From VRUE01 sp963816785 (GTDB lineage: Bacteria; Actinomycetota; Thermoleophilia; Solirubrobacterales; 70-9): 64,000 nt of DNA. Within the stretch, counting starts at the first letter, position 1, and the number at the start of each line of letters is the position of its first letter. The DNA is taken from assembly GCA_963816785.1 (NCBI GenBank), contig CAWFLL010000004.1:124001-188000 (forward strand), read 5' to 3'. Positions 28,376 through 36,950 of the stretch are shown here, piece by piece. The translations under genes were made by a program, and so were the position numbers. The notes beneath the pieces are model-generated. The model saw nothing but the letters and a program-made list of their open reading frames with translations. It ran no database searches and had not been told where the DNA came from.

Positions 28376-28975
28376 CTACTCCTTTCCGGCGAATGGTGAC
28401 ACCAACCGCTCCACGTACTTGGCAATCACGTCACACTCGACGTTCACGGCGCCCCCGACCTCGAGCACCCCGAGGTTCGTCCGCTCCAGCGTCTCCGGGA
28501 TCAGCGAGACCTCCGCCCAGTCCTCGCCGAGGGCAGCGACGGTGAGGCTGACCCCGTTCAGCGCGACCGAGCCCCTGGCGACCAGGTACCGCATCAGCTC
28601 CGGCCCCAACCTCACCCGCAGGAGACGCGCAAATCCGTCCTCCTCGACCTTCACGACCTCCCCCACCCCATCGGCATGCCCCTGGACGATGTGCCCGCCG
28701 AGCCGCTCCGACGCCTTCATCGCCAGCTCCAGGTTCACCCGGGCCCCCCGCTCCAGCGCCCCCAGAGACGTGACCTCGAGCGTCTGGTTCATCGCCTCGA
28801 CCTCGAACCCGACCGCGTCCACGTCGGTCGCGGTCAGACAGACACCGTCGACGGCGACTGAATCCCCCTCTCCGACTTCGGTGGTCAGCCCGGTCGCGAT
28901 GCGGATCCGCGACCCGTCGACGGCCCTCTCGACGGCCTCAACCTCGCCCACATCCTGAATCAGCCCGGTGAACAC
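28376..28975 (-). CDS. ribE: riboflavin synthase alpha chain
   Basis: A 199 aa enzyme with two homologous lumazine-binding domains, recognised by 'FTGLIQDVGEVEAVE', 'DSVAVDGVCLTAT', 'GGHIVQGHADGVGEV' and 'GSVALNGVSLTVAAL'. Several GTGs overlap the ribD end; the GTG at 28975 gives the usual FTGLI start and has AAGGAG 9 bases upstream, while one at 28981 shares GTGA with the ribD stop. Second gene of the rib operon. Confidence 0.95.
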   Translation of the reverse strand: MFTGLIQDVGEVEAVERAVDGSRIRIATGLTTEVGEGDSVAVDGVCLTATDVDAVGFEVEAMNQTLEVTSLGALERGARVNLELAMKASERLGGHIVQGHADGVGEVVKVEEDGFARLLRVRLGPELMRYLVARGSVALNGVSLTVAALGEDWAEVSLIPETLERTNLGVLEVGGAVNVECDVIAKYVERLVSPFAGKE

Positions 28976-28977
28976 GC

Positions 28978-30144
28978 TCACCACTCCTTGAACCGCGCCG
29001 TGATCAGAACATCGTCTCCGACGGTCTCAACCTTGCTGCTCAGCGCCGTTGCTCGCGCGGGTGGTGTCGGGGAAGGGGGGGTCGAGGACGACCTCGCCCG
29101 CAGCGCCCCCCCTTCCCCGGCGACAGGACCCGCGCGCCCGACGTCTCCGAGCAACAAGGGTGCGATGAAGACCCGAACCTCGTCGATCGCATCAGCTGAA
29201 CTGAATGAGGCGGCAAGGGTTTGGCCGCCCTCGAGGAGGAGACTGGTGATGCCGCGGCGGCCGAGGTCCGAAAGAGCAGAGGCGATCCGGTCAGCAGCGG
29301 CGGGGCCGCCTGCGACGAGGACCTCGACCCCCGCCGCTCGCAGGGCCTCCAGCTTGGAGGAGTCCGCGTCGGGGAAGACGACAACCAGCACGGGCGCCTG
29401 GTCGAGGGTCGCGAGCAGCTGGGAATCGAGGGGGAGGCGGGCCGTGGAGTCGAAGATGACCCGAATCGGCTGGCGGGGGCCCTGGCCGTGTCGAGCGCTG
29501 AGAAGGGGGTCGTCGGCGAGGACCGTGCCGATGCCGGCGGCGATCGCGTCCGATTCGGCGCGCCAGCGGTGGACGAGCTCTCGACTCAGCTCGCCGGATA
29601 TCCACGGGGAGTCGCCGGGCGCGGTGGTGGTGGCGCCGTCGATGGACATCGCCAGCTTCAGCGTCACTAGCGGCAGGCCGGTCCGGGCGTGCTTGCGGAA
29701 CGGCTGGTTGAGGAGGCGGGCCGCGGTGGCCTCCGCCCCGGCCGCGAGCTCGACCTCGACTCCGCCGTCGCGGAGGATGCCGGGGCCGCGGCCCGCCGCC
29801 TTCTCCGACGGGTCGTCGGAGCCGATCACGACCCTCCCGATCCCGGCCTCGAGGATCGCCTCGGTGCAGGGCGGCTGGCGGCCCTGGTGGGCACAGGGCT
29901 CGAGCGTCACGTACATCGTCGCCCCCGCGGGGTCCTCCCCGCGGGACCTGCAGTCCTCGAGAGCAGCCCGCTCGGCGTGGAGCTCGCCGAGGACTGCGTG
30001 GAACCCCTCGCCGAGGATCGCGCCGTCGCGCGCGATCACGGCCCCGACCAGCGGGTTGGGGCTGACTCGGCCGCGCCCCCCCTCCGCGAGCTCGAGAGCC
30101 CGCTCGAGGTGCGCCCGATCCGTGGCTGTCAGCTGGGCGTTCAT
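28978..30144 (-). CDS. ribD: bifunctional riboflavin deaminase/reductase
   Basis: A 388 aa fusion. The N-terminal deaminase has the zinc site 'GFHAVLGELHAERAAL' (HAE) and 'YVTLEPCAHQGRQPPCTEAI' (PCxxxxxxPPC); the C-terminal reductase has 'VTLKLAMSIDGATTTAPGDS' and 'LLLEGGQTLAASF'. The ATG at 30144 gives MNAQLTATDRAHL. It is the first gene of ribD-ribE-ribBA-ribH and diverges from the GT2 gene. Confidence 0.95.
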   Translation of the reverse strand: MNAQLTATDRAHLERALELAEGGRGRVSPNPLVGAVIARDGAILGEGFHAVLGELHAERAALEDCRSRGEDPAGATMYVTLEPCAHQGRQPPCTEAILEAGIGRVVIGSDDPSEKAAGRGPGILRDGGVEVELAAGAEATAARLLNQPFRKHARTGLPLVTLKLAMSIDGATTTAPGDSPWISGELSRELVHRWRAESDAIAAGIGTVLADDPLLSARHGQGPRQPIRVIFDSTARLPLDSQLLATLDQAPVLVVVFPDADSSKLEALRAAGVEVLVAGGPAAADRIASALSDLGRRGITSLLLEGGQTLAASFSSADAIDEVRVFIAPLLLGDVGRAGPVAGEGGALRARSSSTPPSPTPPARATALSSKVETVGDDVLITARFKEW

Positions 30145-30151
30145 GCGACCG

Positions 30152-30165
30152 ATTGACTCGTCAAT
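30152..30165. promoter_or_regulatory. ATTGAC-TC-GTCAAT palindrome before ribD
   Basis: A 6+2+6 inverted repeat lies 8-21 bases upstream of the ribD ATG in the 86-base ribD/GT2 divergent gap. On the minus strand GATACCAT and TTGAC-like sequence is nearby. It could be an operator, but there is only one copy and no adjacent regulator. No FMN riboswitch-like structure fits in this short leader. Confidence 0.3.
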
Positions 30166-30230
30166 CAATGGTATCGCCTGCTCTCGCGGTCGCCGGCCGG
30201 CCGGACCCGCAGATACCCTGATCGGCCAGC

Positions 30231-31217
30231 ATGAAGCTGATCATCCAGATCCCCTGCTTCAACGAGGAGACGACCCTGCCGGCGACGATCGGGGACCTTC
30301 CACGCACGATCGAGGGCATCGACTCGGTCGAGTTGCTGGTGATCGACGACGGCTCGAGCGACCGGACCGTGGATGTCGCACGGGCGCACGGTGTCGAGCA
30401 CATCGTCAGGCTCACCAACAACAAGGGACTGGCGGCGGCCTTCCAGGCGGGGCTCGACGCCGGCCTCAAGCTCGGCGCCGACATCATCGTCAACACCGAC
30501 GCCGACAACCAGTACCGGGGCGCCGATGTGGCGAGGCTCGTCGCGCCGATCCTCGCCGGCGAGGCGGACATGGTGGTCGGCGACCGCCGTGTGGCGCAGA
30601 TCGAGCACTTCTCAGGGAGCAAGAAAGCGCTGCAGCGGCTGGGGAGCTGGGTTGTGCGCAGGCTGTCGGGCACGGAGGTGACCGACACCACATCCGGGTT
30701 CCGCGCCTACAACCGCGAGGCGGCGCTGGGACTGCTCGTGGTCGACAACTTCACCTACACCCTCGAGAGCCTGATCCAGGCCGGCAAGATGCTGGTCGCG
30801 GTCGACCAGACGGAGATCGAGACGAACCCGCAGACCCGCGAGTCGCGCCTGTCCGGCTCGACCGGCTCCTACGTGCGGCGGAGCGGCCTCTCGATCCTCC
30901 GCATCTATGCCCGTTACGAGCCACTGCGGGTGTTCGCGACCGCGGGCCTCGTCGTCGCGATCCTCGCCCTCGCGGCCTGGATGCCCTTCCTGCTCGACTG
31001 GATCCTCAACGGCGACAGCAGCGGCCACATCCAGTCGCTGATCCTCGGCGCCGTCCTCTTCATCGCCGCGGTGCAGCTCTTCGCGCTGGGTGTGATCGGC
31101 GACCTGCTGGCCGGGCAGAGGGTGATGACGCAGCGGGTCTTCGAGCGGGTGCGGCGGGTCGAGCTGGCGCTCGGGGTCGAGCCATCGCACTACGAGCCCG
31201 GCGCGCGCGAGCGTTGA
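30231..31217 (+). CDS. family 2 glycosyltransferase with two C-terminal membrane helices
   Basis: A 328 aa DPM1/DPMS-like enzyme. The GT-A domain shows 'IIQIPCFNEETTLPATI', 'LLVIDDGSSDRTVDVARAHG', 'LAAAFQAGLDAGLKLGADII' and the metal-binding 'VNTDADNQY'. Residues ~240-265 and ~280-305 are hydrophobic helices, so the enzyme is membrane-bound and probably uses a polyprenyl phosphate acceptor. Its stop overlaps the TTG start of the flippase gene, so the pair is probably a cell-surface glycan unit. Confidence 0.88.
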   Translation: MKLIIQIPCFNEETTLPATIGDLPRTIEGIDSVELLVIDDGSSDRTVDVARAHGVEHIVRLTNNKGLAAAFQAGLDAGLKLGADIIVNTDADNQYRGADVARLVAPILAGEADMVVGDRRVAQIEHFSGSKKALQRLGSWVVRRLSGTEVTDTTSGFRAYNREAALGLLVVDNFTYTLESLIQAGKMLVAVDQTEIETNPQTRESRLSGSTGSYVRRSGLSILRIYARYEPLRVFATAGLVVAILALAAWMPFLLDWILNGDSSGHIQSLILGAVLFIAAVQLFALGVIGDLLAGQRVMTQRVFERVRRVELALGVEPSHYEPGARER

Positions 31218-32689
31218 CGGGCCCTCGACGCAAGATCCTCGGCAGATCGCGCCAGTCCAGCGGCTCCGCGACCGCCGACTACGGCAAGACCGCCAGCTTC
31301 CTCGCGGTCGGCGTCGGGCTGACCGGGCTGATCACCTACGTCTACTTCTTCATCGCCTCGCACGTGCTTTCGAAGCCGGACTACGGCGAGGTGACCGTTC
31401 TCTGGTCGGCGGTGTTCATCACCGTCTCAACCCTCTACCGGCCGGTCGACCAGCTCCTCTCCCGCCACATCTCCGAGCATCTGGCCAAGGGCGAACCGGT
31501 ACGGGAGCCGACCCTGGTCGCGACCAAAATCCAGCTCGGCCTCGCCGCAGCGTTCGCGGTCGTGACCCTGGCGCTGCGGGGGCCGATCCAGGACGGCCTG
31601 CTGAACGGGAACGAAACCCTGTACTGGATCTTCCTCTCCGCCGTCCTCTTCTACGCCGCCAGCTACTTCGCCCGCGGCTACCTGGCCGGCCATGGCCGCT
31701 TCGGCCTGTTCACGGCGCTGATTCTGTCCGAGTCGGTGTTCAGGACGCTGTTCGCGGTGCTGGTCGCGATCGGGCTCCTCAGCGGCCAATCGGCGGTGGC
31801 GATCGGGATCGTCGCCGCCCCCTCTCTCAGCCTGCTCGTCGTCCCGGCCGCGTTTGCCCGACAGGCCAAGAAGAGAACCGGCATGCCCGGACGCGCCGCG
31901 AGCCCGAGCGAGCGAGCGTCATCCTCTGATTCCTCGCGAGGGAGCGAGGGCGAAGCACTTGTTCCGGAGGACATGCCGGAGGGAGACTTTTCCCTTGGCG
32001 AGGGCACGGGCTTCGCCGCGGCCGTATTGCTGATCATGTTCAGCGAGCAGGTTTTCCTCAACGCCGGGCCGCTGCTCGTCCGGGCCCTCGAGGGGGCCGC
32101 GGCCGCCGGCTTCATCTTCAACGTCCTGATGATCGCCCGCGCGCCCCTGCAGCTCTTCCAGGCGGTCTCGACCAGCATCCTCCCCCACCTGACCAGCCTC
32201 CACGCCAGCGGAGATCCGGGCAGCAGGGCGGAGTTCCACCGCTCGGTCCGGATGGTCCTGCTGGCGATCGCGGCCTTCACCGCGATCGTCGCCCTGGCCG
32301 TGATCGTCGCCGGCCCCCAGCTGATGCAGCTCGCCTTCAGCAAGAAGTTCAGCTACGACCGGGTGGGTCTGCTGCTGGTGACGCTGGGGATGGGCCTCTA
32401 TCTCTCATCGGTGACCATCAACCAGGCCTGCCTCGCGCAGGGCCAGGTGCGGCGGTCCTCGATGCGCTGGATCGGGTGCGCCGGGTTCTTCATCGGCTGG
32501 TGCCTGCTGCCGGTGATCGCCGAAGAGTTCAGGCGGGTCGAGATCGGGTTTGCGGCGACCGCGGGGCTGCTGCTGGCGCTCCTCATCGCGATCTACCGAC
32601 GGCCGCACGAGCGCGCCGAGGACGTCCCCTACGCGGGCTCGGCCGAGGAGCTGGAGACCCGCCTCGCCGCCGCCGAAGAGGGTGCGTAG
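31214..32689 (+). CDS. MATE/Wzx-like polysaccharide flippase, with a repeat insertion
   Basis: A 491 aa polytopic membrane protein of the MOP superfamily. About twelve to fourteen hydrophobic helices are visible, starting with 'SFLAVGVGLTGLITYVYFF'. The TTG at 31214 overlaps the GT2 stop (TTGA) and gives a natural family N-terminus; the much longer open frame upstream is antisense to ribD and was ignored. Residues ~220-255, 'GMPGRAASPSERASSSDSS' onward, are a hydrophilic stretch encoded exactly by a palindromic repeat, lying between two transmembrane blocks. Confidence 0.82.
   Translation: MTGPRRKILGRSRQSSGSATADYGKTASFLAVGVGLTGLITYVYFFIASHVLSKPDYGEVTVLWSAVFITVSTLYRPVDQLLSRHISEHLAKGEPVREPTLVATKIQLGLAAAFAVVTLALRGPIQDGLLNGNETLYWIFLSAVLFYAASYFARGYLAGHGRFGLFTALILSESVFRTLFAVLVAIGLLSGQSAVAIGIVAAPSLSLLVVPAAFARQAKKRTGMPGRAASPSERASSSDSSRGSEGEALVPEDMPEGDFSLGEGTGFAAAVLLIMFSEQVFLNAGPLLVRALEGAAAAGFIFNVLMIARAPLQLFQAVSTSILPHLTSLHASGDPGSRAEFHRSVRMVLLAIAAFTAIVALAVIVAGPQLMQLAFSKKFSYDRVGLLLVTLGMGLYLSSVTINQACLAQGQVRRSSMRWIGCAGFFIGWCLLPVIAEEFRRVEIGFAATAGLLLALLIAIYRRPHERAEDVPYAGSAEELETRLAAAEEGA
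31878..31979. repeat. palindromic repeat inserted in frame inside the flippase gene
   Basis: Arms CCGGCATG (31878-31885) and CATGCCGG (31972-31979), extended inward by CCCGGA and TCCGGAGGA. The core GAGCGAGCGTC..TCTGATTCCTCGCGAGGGAGCG is the family core. The insertion keeps the reading frame and adds roughly 34 residues. Confidence 0.75.
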
Positions 32690-32692
32690 TGG

Positions 32693-34489
32693 ATGGGCGG
32701 GCATGACGCTGAGCTGATCCTCGTTGCCGGCGCTCTCCTCGCCGCGGGAATCGTGGGGGCGATGCTCGCAGACAGGATCCGGATCCCGGGCCTGCTCCTG
32801 TTCCTCGTCCTCGGCATGCTCGCCGGCTCGGAGGGCATCGGCGGGATCGAGTTCGACGACGCCGAGGTTGCCCGGACGCTGGGGACGATCGCCCTCGTCC
32901 TGATCCTGTTCGAGGGCGGTCTCACGGCTGGCTGGGGGGAGATCCGGCCGGTCCTCGGGACCGCGGCGTCGCTGGCGACGGTCGGCACCGTCGTGACGGC
33001 GGTCGTGACCGGTCTCGCCGCGACCTGGATCTTCGACCTCGGCACGCTGGAAGGAATGCTCGTGGGCGCGGCGGTGGCGGCCACCGACTCAGCGGCGATC
33101 TTCGCTGTGCTGCGCCGATCGACCCTCGAGAAGCGCCTTGCCCGCTCGCTCGAGGGCGAGTCCGGGATGAACGACCCGGTCGCGCTGCTGCTGGTGATCG
33201 GGTTCATCGAATGGATCCGGGAGCCGGGCTACGGGTTTCCCGACATGGCGGCCCTGCTGGCCCTGAAACTCGCCCTTGGAGCGGCGATCGGGCTGGCGCT
33301 CGGCCGGGTCGCCGTCGCCGCGCTCAACCGCGTCAGCCTCCCGACCGACGGGATCTACCCCGTCGCGACGATCGCGATCGCCGGGCTCGCCTACGGGCTC
33401 GCCGAGGTCGCGGGGGGCTCCGGCTTTCTCGCCGCCTACCTGACCGGGCTCGCCGTCGGCGGCGCTCGAATCCCCGCGCGGCGGACGGTCGTCGCCTTCC
33501 ACGAGGGCGTCGGCTGGGTGGCCCAGATCGGCCTCTTCATCCTCCTCGGGCTGCTGGTTTTCCCGAGCGACCTCGGTGACGTCGCCCCCGAAGCGCTGGC
33601 GCTCTCGGCGGTCCTGATCCTCGTCGCCCGGCCGCTGGCGGCCTTCGCCGCGACCCTGTTCACCTCTTTCGACGTGCGGGAGCGGGTGATGCTCGGCTGG
33701 GCCGGGCTGCGCGGCGCGACTCCGATCTGGCTCGCGACCTTCCCGGTCGTCGCCGGCGTCGGCGCAGCCGACGAGATGTTCTCGATCGTCTTCTTCGTCG
33801 TCGTCACCTCGGCCCTGATCCAGGGCGCCAGCTTCGAGCCGCTTGCGAATCGGCTCGGCCTCACCACCGACGAGCCGGCGTTGCCGCGCCGCCTGTTCGA
33901 GTCGGGGCGGATCCGCGGCATGGGCGGCGACGTGATCGCCTACAAACTCCGACCGGGGGCGGCCGCCGCCGGCCACCTCGTGCGCGAACTGGGGCTCCCA
34001 CGCGAAGCCCTGCTCAACGTGATCGTCCGCGACGGCCACGCCCTCCCTCCCCGCGGCTCCTCCCAGGTCCGTGAGGGCGACGAGCTGCACATCCTCGTCC
34101 GCAGCGAGCTGAGGGATGAGGTCGAGGAGCTGACCAAGCGCTGGCACGATGGTCCGATCGGCGAGCCGCCGCCGCCGCTGCTGCCAATTCGCGGCGCGCC
34201 CCAGGTCTTCACCGTCGGGCCGGCGTCCGCCGTCGACGACCCGAGCAACCCCCGCACGGTCGCCGAGATCCCCGTCGTCGCCGTCCTCCGCAGCCGCCGC
34301 GACCACCCGAGCGCCCTGGTCGGGATGGCCGACGGCCGCTACGCGGTGACGACGGAGACCATCGTCGCGGTCGGCGGGCGCCAGGCGCTGGCCCGCTGGT
34401 GCGAGCGGCGGGCCGAGCGCAGCGGAACCGACGCGGCGGAGAGAGCCTGGTGGCAGGAGGTGATCGGCGCCCTGATAGCCCGAGGCTGA
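32693..34489 (+). CDS. CPA1-type K+(Na+)/H+ antiporter with TrkA-C domain
   Basis: A 598 aa protein of the NhaP2/CvrA type. The N-terminal ~390 residues form the exchanger, with 'LLLFLVLGMLAGSEGIGGI', 'ALVLILFEGGL', 'AATDSAAIFAVLRR' and the ion-binding region 'LEGESGMNDPVALLLVIGF'. A soluble TrkA-C/RCK-C domain follows (~405-470, 'HLVRELGLPREALLNVIVRD'), then another regulatory segment to the end. It begins 4 bases after the flippase stop. Probable role: potassium or sodium efflux and pH balance. Confidence 0.87.
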   Translation: MGGHDAELILVAGALLAAGIVGAMLADRIRIPGLLLFLVLGMLAGSEGIGGIEFDDAEVARTLGTIALVLILFEGGLTAGWGEIRPVLGTAASLATVGTVVTAVVTGLAATWIFDLGTLEGMLVGAAVAATDSAAIFAVLRRSTLEKRLARSLEGESGMNDPVALLLVIGFIEWIREPGYGFPDMAALLALKLALGAAIGLALGRVAVAALNRVSLPTDGIYPVATIAIAGLAYGLAEVAGGSGFLAAYLTGLAVGGARIPARRTVVAFHEGVGWVAQIGLFILLGLLVFPSDLGDVAPEALALSAVLILVARPLAAFAATLFTSFDVRERVMLGWAGLRGATPIWLATFPVVAGVGAADEMFSIVFFVVVTSALIQGASFEPLANRLGLTTDEPALPRRLFESGRIRGMGGDVIAYKLRPGAAAAGHLVRELGLPREALLNVIVRDGHALPPRGSSQVREGDELHILVRSELRDEVEELTKRWHDGPIGEPPPPLLPIRGAPQVFTVGPASAVDDPSNPRTVAEIPVVAVLRSRRDHPSALVGMADGRYAVTTETIVAVGGRQALARWCERRAERSGTDAAERAWWQEVIGALIARG

Positions 34490-34498
34490 GACCCCGAG

Positions 34499-35173
34499 TC
34501 AGGAAGCGCCGGCGGCGGCGGCGATCTCGGTGTAGGCGGCGGCGGGGTCATCGGCGCCGAACACGGCGGAGCCGGCGACGAACAGCGAGGCGCCGGCATC
34601 GGCGACCGATCCGGCGGTGGTGGCGTCGATACCGCCGTCGACCTCGATCTTGGCGTCGCCGACCAGCGACCTGAGACGCGAGACCTTGTCGGCCGATCCG
34701 TCGATGTACGCCTGTCCGCCCCAGCCGGGATTGACCGTCATGCAGAGGACGATGTCGGCGAAGCCGTGCAGCTCGGTGACCGCCGTGGCCGGCGTGCCGG
34801 GGTTGAGGGCGATCCCCGCCAGGCAGCCCAGCTCGCGGATCGCCGCCAGCGTCCGGTTGGCGTGCGCCGTCGCCTCCTCGTGAAAGGTGATCGAGTCGGC
34901 CCCGGCCTCGGCGAACGCCTCGATCTGCCGCTCCGGCGCTTCGATCATCAGGTGAACGTCGAGCGCTCCGCCCGCATCGTGGACCTGGTCGGCGATCGAG
35001 GACGCGACCACGGGGCCGATCGTGATCGGAGGGACGAACCGGCCGTCCATCACGTCGAAGTGGATCAGGCGCGCACCCGCGTCCATCACCTCGGCGAGCT
35101 GGGACCCCAGCTTCGAGAAGTCGGCCGAGAGGATCGACGGCGCCACCCGCCGCTCATTCAGCAACTGCTTCAC
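34499..35173 (-). CDS. rpe: ribulose-phosphate 3-epimerase
   Basis: A 224 aa TIM-barrel enzyme of the pentose phosphate pathway. Motifs: 'VAPSILSADFSKLG', 'LIHFDVMDGRFVPPITIGP', 'DVHLMIEAPERQI', 'CMTVNPGWGGQAYI' and 'IEVDGGIDATTAG'. The GTG at 35173 is preferred; a TTG two codons earlier is possible. Last gene of a minus-strand run priA-def-fmt-rsmB-zinc ribbon-rpe. Confidence 0.93.
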   Translation of the reverse strand: MKQLLNERRVAPSILSADFSKLGSQLAEVMDAGARLIHFDVMDGRFVPPITIGPVVASSIADQVHDAGGALDVHLMIEAPERQIEAFAEAGADSITFHEEATAHANRTLAAIRELGCLAGIALNPGTPATAVTELHGFADIVLCMTVNPGWGGQAYIDGSADKVSRLRSLVGDAKIEVDGGIDATTAGSVADAGASLFVAGSAVFGADDPAAAYTEIAAAAGAS

Positions 35174-35204
35174 CGGCAAGAACCTAGTGGAAGCCTGGGC
35201 GGAA

Positions 35205-35444
35205 TCAGATGATCCTCAGCATCGAATCGCCGCAGACCTGACAGGTCATGTCCTCGCTGCTGCTCATCCGCGCGATCGTCTGGTGCTCGCCGCAGTTGGG
35301 GCACTGCGAGACCAGCTCGAAGCGGCGCAGACAGTAGACGCAGCGGAAGCGGCCGGGCAGCTGCGTCGGTCGCAGCCACGGTTCGCCGCAGCCTGGGCAG
35401 GCCGCCCGCCGCAGCATCGATCCTGTCGGCTCCGGGTCGCTCAT
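35205..35444 (-). CDS. small zinc-ribbon protein
   Basis: A 79 aa protein with four CxxC pairs: 'CPGCGEPW', 'CVYCLRRF', 'CPNCGEHQ' and 'CQVCGDS'. Two tandem zinc ribbons are therefore likely. It lies between rsmB and rpe, 3 bases after the rsmB stop. I do not recognise a named family; a nucleic-acid or protein-binding role is only a guess. Confidence 0.75.
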   Translation of the reverse strand: MSDPEPTGSMLRRAACPGCGEPWLRPTQLPGRFRCVYCLRRFELVSQCPNCGEHQTIARMSSSEDMTCQVCGDSMLRII

Positions 35445-35447
35445 GTC

Positions 35448-36883
35448 CTAATCATCGCGCCTGAGGCGGCAGATGAAGAAACCGGTCGTTCGATCGCGGT
35501 CGGGCCGCAGCTGCAGGCAGCGGGCGTCGTGGGGCGAGGCGAGCGCCGGGCGAGCGGCTGCCGAGGTCGTCGATCGCGAGGGAAGGCACCTTCCACCGGG
35601 CCGAGGCCTCGGCAGCGCCGCGACCCGATCCTCGTTCTCGCGCCGCGAGATCGTGCACGTCGCGTAGACGAGCGTCCCTACCGGAGCGAAGGGCCTTCGC
35701 GGCGCGGGCGAGCAGCCGGCCCTGGACGTCGACCAGGCGCTCGATCGCCGCGCGGGGTCTTGCGCCAGCGCGCGTCCGGCCGCGAGGCGAGCGCGCCGAG
35801 GTCCGAGCACGGGCGCATCGACCAGGACCCGGTCGAAGCTCGGCGCCATCCGCGCGGCGGCCGCGTCGGCCTCGACCACGGTCATGCTCCGCAGGCCGAG
35901 CCGCCCGGCCTCGTCGGCGACCTCCGTCGCCCGCTCGGGATCGGCTCGACCGAGATCGTCTCCCCCCGTCCCCCATCCGAGCCGCGATCTGGCCGGTCTT
36001 GATCCCCGGACCCGGCACAGAGGTCGAGCACGTGCTCGCCGGGTCGGGGATCGAGCACCTCGATCGACCGCCGGCCGAGCCGCGGCTCTGCGGAGTCAGC
36101 TGACCCGGCCGCGATCCTCGTCGCCACCCCCTCGCCCATCCTGCCGGCTGAGGACGAGCAGCTCCGGCACCGCCAGCGGCCATCGGCCGTCGGCCGCGGG
36201 AGACATCGACTCCTTCGTCCCGGAGCTCAGAGACAATGGCGTCGAGGGGAGCGCCAAGCGAGCAAGCATCGACATCTGATTCCTTGCGCCGCGAGCGAGG
36301 CGCGACTTTTATGCAGCGACGCACCGCAGGGCGACCTCGGCCGGCTCGTTGCAGGAGGCGAGCAGCGAGCGCGCGCCGTCCGGCCCCAGCTCCTCCCACC
36401 ACATCCGAGCCAGCCAGGTCGGCACCGAGTGGGCGACCGCGGCGCGGTCCGGGAGTCGGTCGTCGCCGAGGAGGGCTGCGGTGAGCGCCTCTCGCTCCCG
36501 CGACGCGCGCCGCAGCACCGCGTTGACGAGGCCGGCGGCGTGCGCCGCTCCGGCCTGCTTCGACCGACTCGACCGCCTGGTCGACGGCGGCGTGGTCGGG
36601 GGTCGCGTCGGTGAACAGCAGCTCGTAGAGGCCGAGCCGAAGCGACCGCCAGCACCGGCGGGTCGAGGCGGTTGAGCGGCCGGCTCGAAAGGCGCGCGAT
36701 CGCGGCATCAGCCGTTGCGCGACGCTGGACGGCGCCGTAGGTGAGCCGCTGCGACTGGGCGCGCTCCCGCCCGCGAGGTCGTGGGCGTCGGCCGCGCTCG
36801 CGAAACGCACGCTCTGTGAAGGCGCCGTCCTCGAAGGTCGCTCTGACCACCTCCAGCGCCACGGCCCGCGCCTGCGTAATCAC
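35448..36883 (-). pseudogene. rsmB: 16S rRNA m5C967 methyltransferase RsmB, many frameshifts and a repeat insertion
   Basis: Fragments in all three frames read through an RsmB: GTG at 36883 (VITQARAVALEVVRATFEDG), 'AQSQRLTYGAVQRRATADA', 'LRLGLYELLFTDATPDHAAV' and 'LARMWWEELGPDGARSLLA' (NusB-like domain), then 'EVLDPRPGEHVLDLCAGSG' and 'APSFDRVLVDAPVLG' plus 'LVYATCTISRRENEDRV' (methyltransferase). At least eight indels are needed to join them. A junction repeat interrupts the gene between the two domains at 36248-36306. The methyltransferase cysteine motif 'ATCTI' (consensus ATCS/T) is present. Confidence 0.8.
36248..36306. repeat. junction repeat copy inside rsmB
   Basis: Reads AGCGCCAAGCGAGCAAGCATCG...ATCTGATTCCTTGCGCCGCGAGCG on the plus strand, orientation opposite to the copies upstream of genes. 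It falls between the RsmB NusB-like domain (ending 'PAEVALR') and 'LDAIVSELRDEGVDVSRG' of the methyltransferase part. Confidence 0.7.
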
Positions 36884-36892
36884 AGCAATCGG

Positions 36893-36950
36893 CTCGCGCT
36901 TCGCTCGCGGCGCGAAGAGCCAGAGTTCGACGCTTGCTCGCTCCCCGCTC
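36893..36950 (-). repeat. junction repeat copy between fmt and rsmB
   Basis: Consensus-like copy (GCGCTTCGCTCGCGGCGCG ... GCTTGCTCGCTCCCCGCTCA). It begins 9 bases upstream of the rsmB GTG and ends in the fmt stop codon. Confidence 0.8.

Noticed and set aside
28988..31213. Very long plus-strand open frame ahead of the flippase
   Set aside because: It is antisense to ribD and out of frame with GT2; no family similarity. Typical GC-rich shadow ORF.
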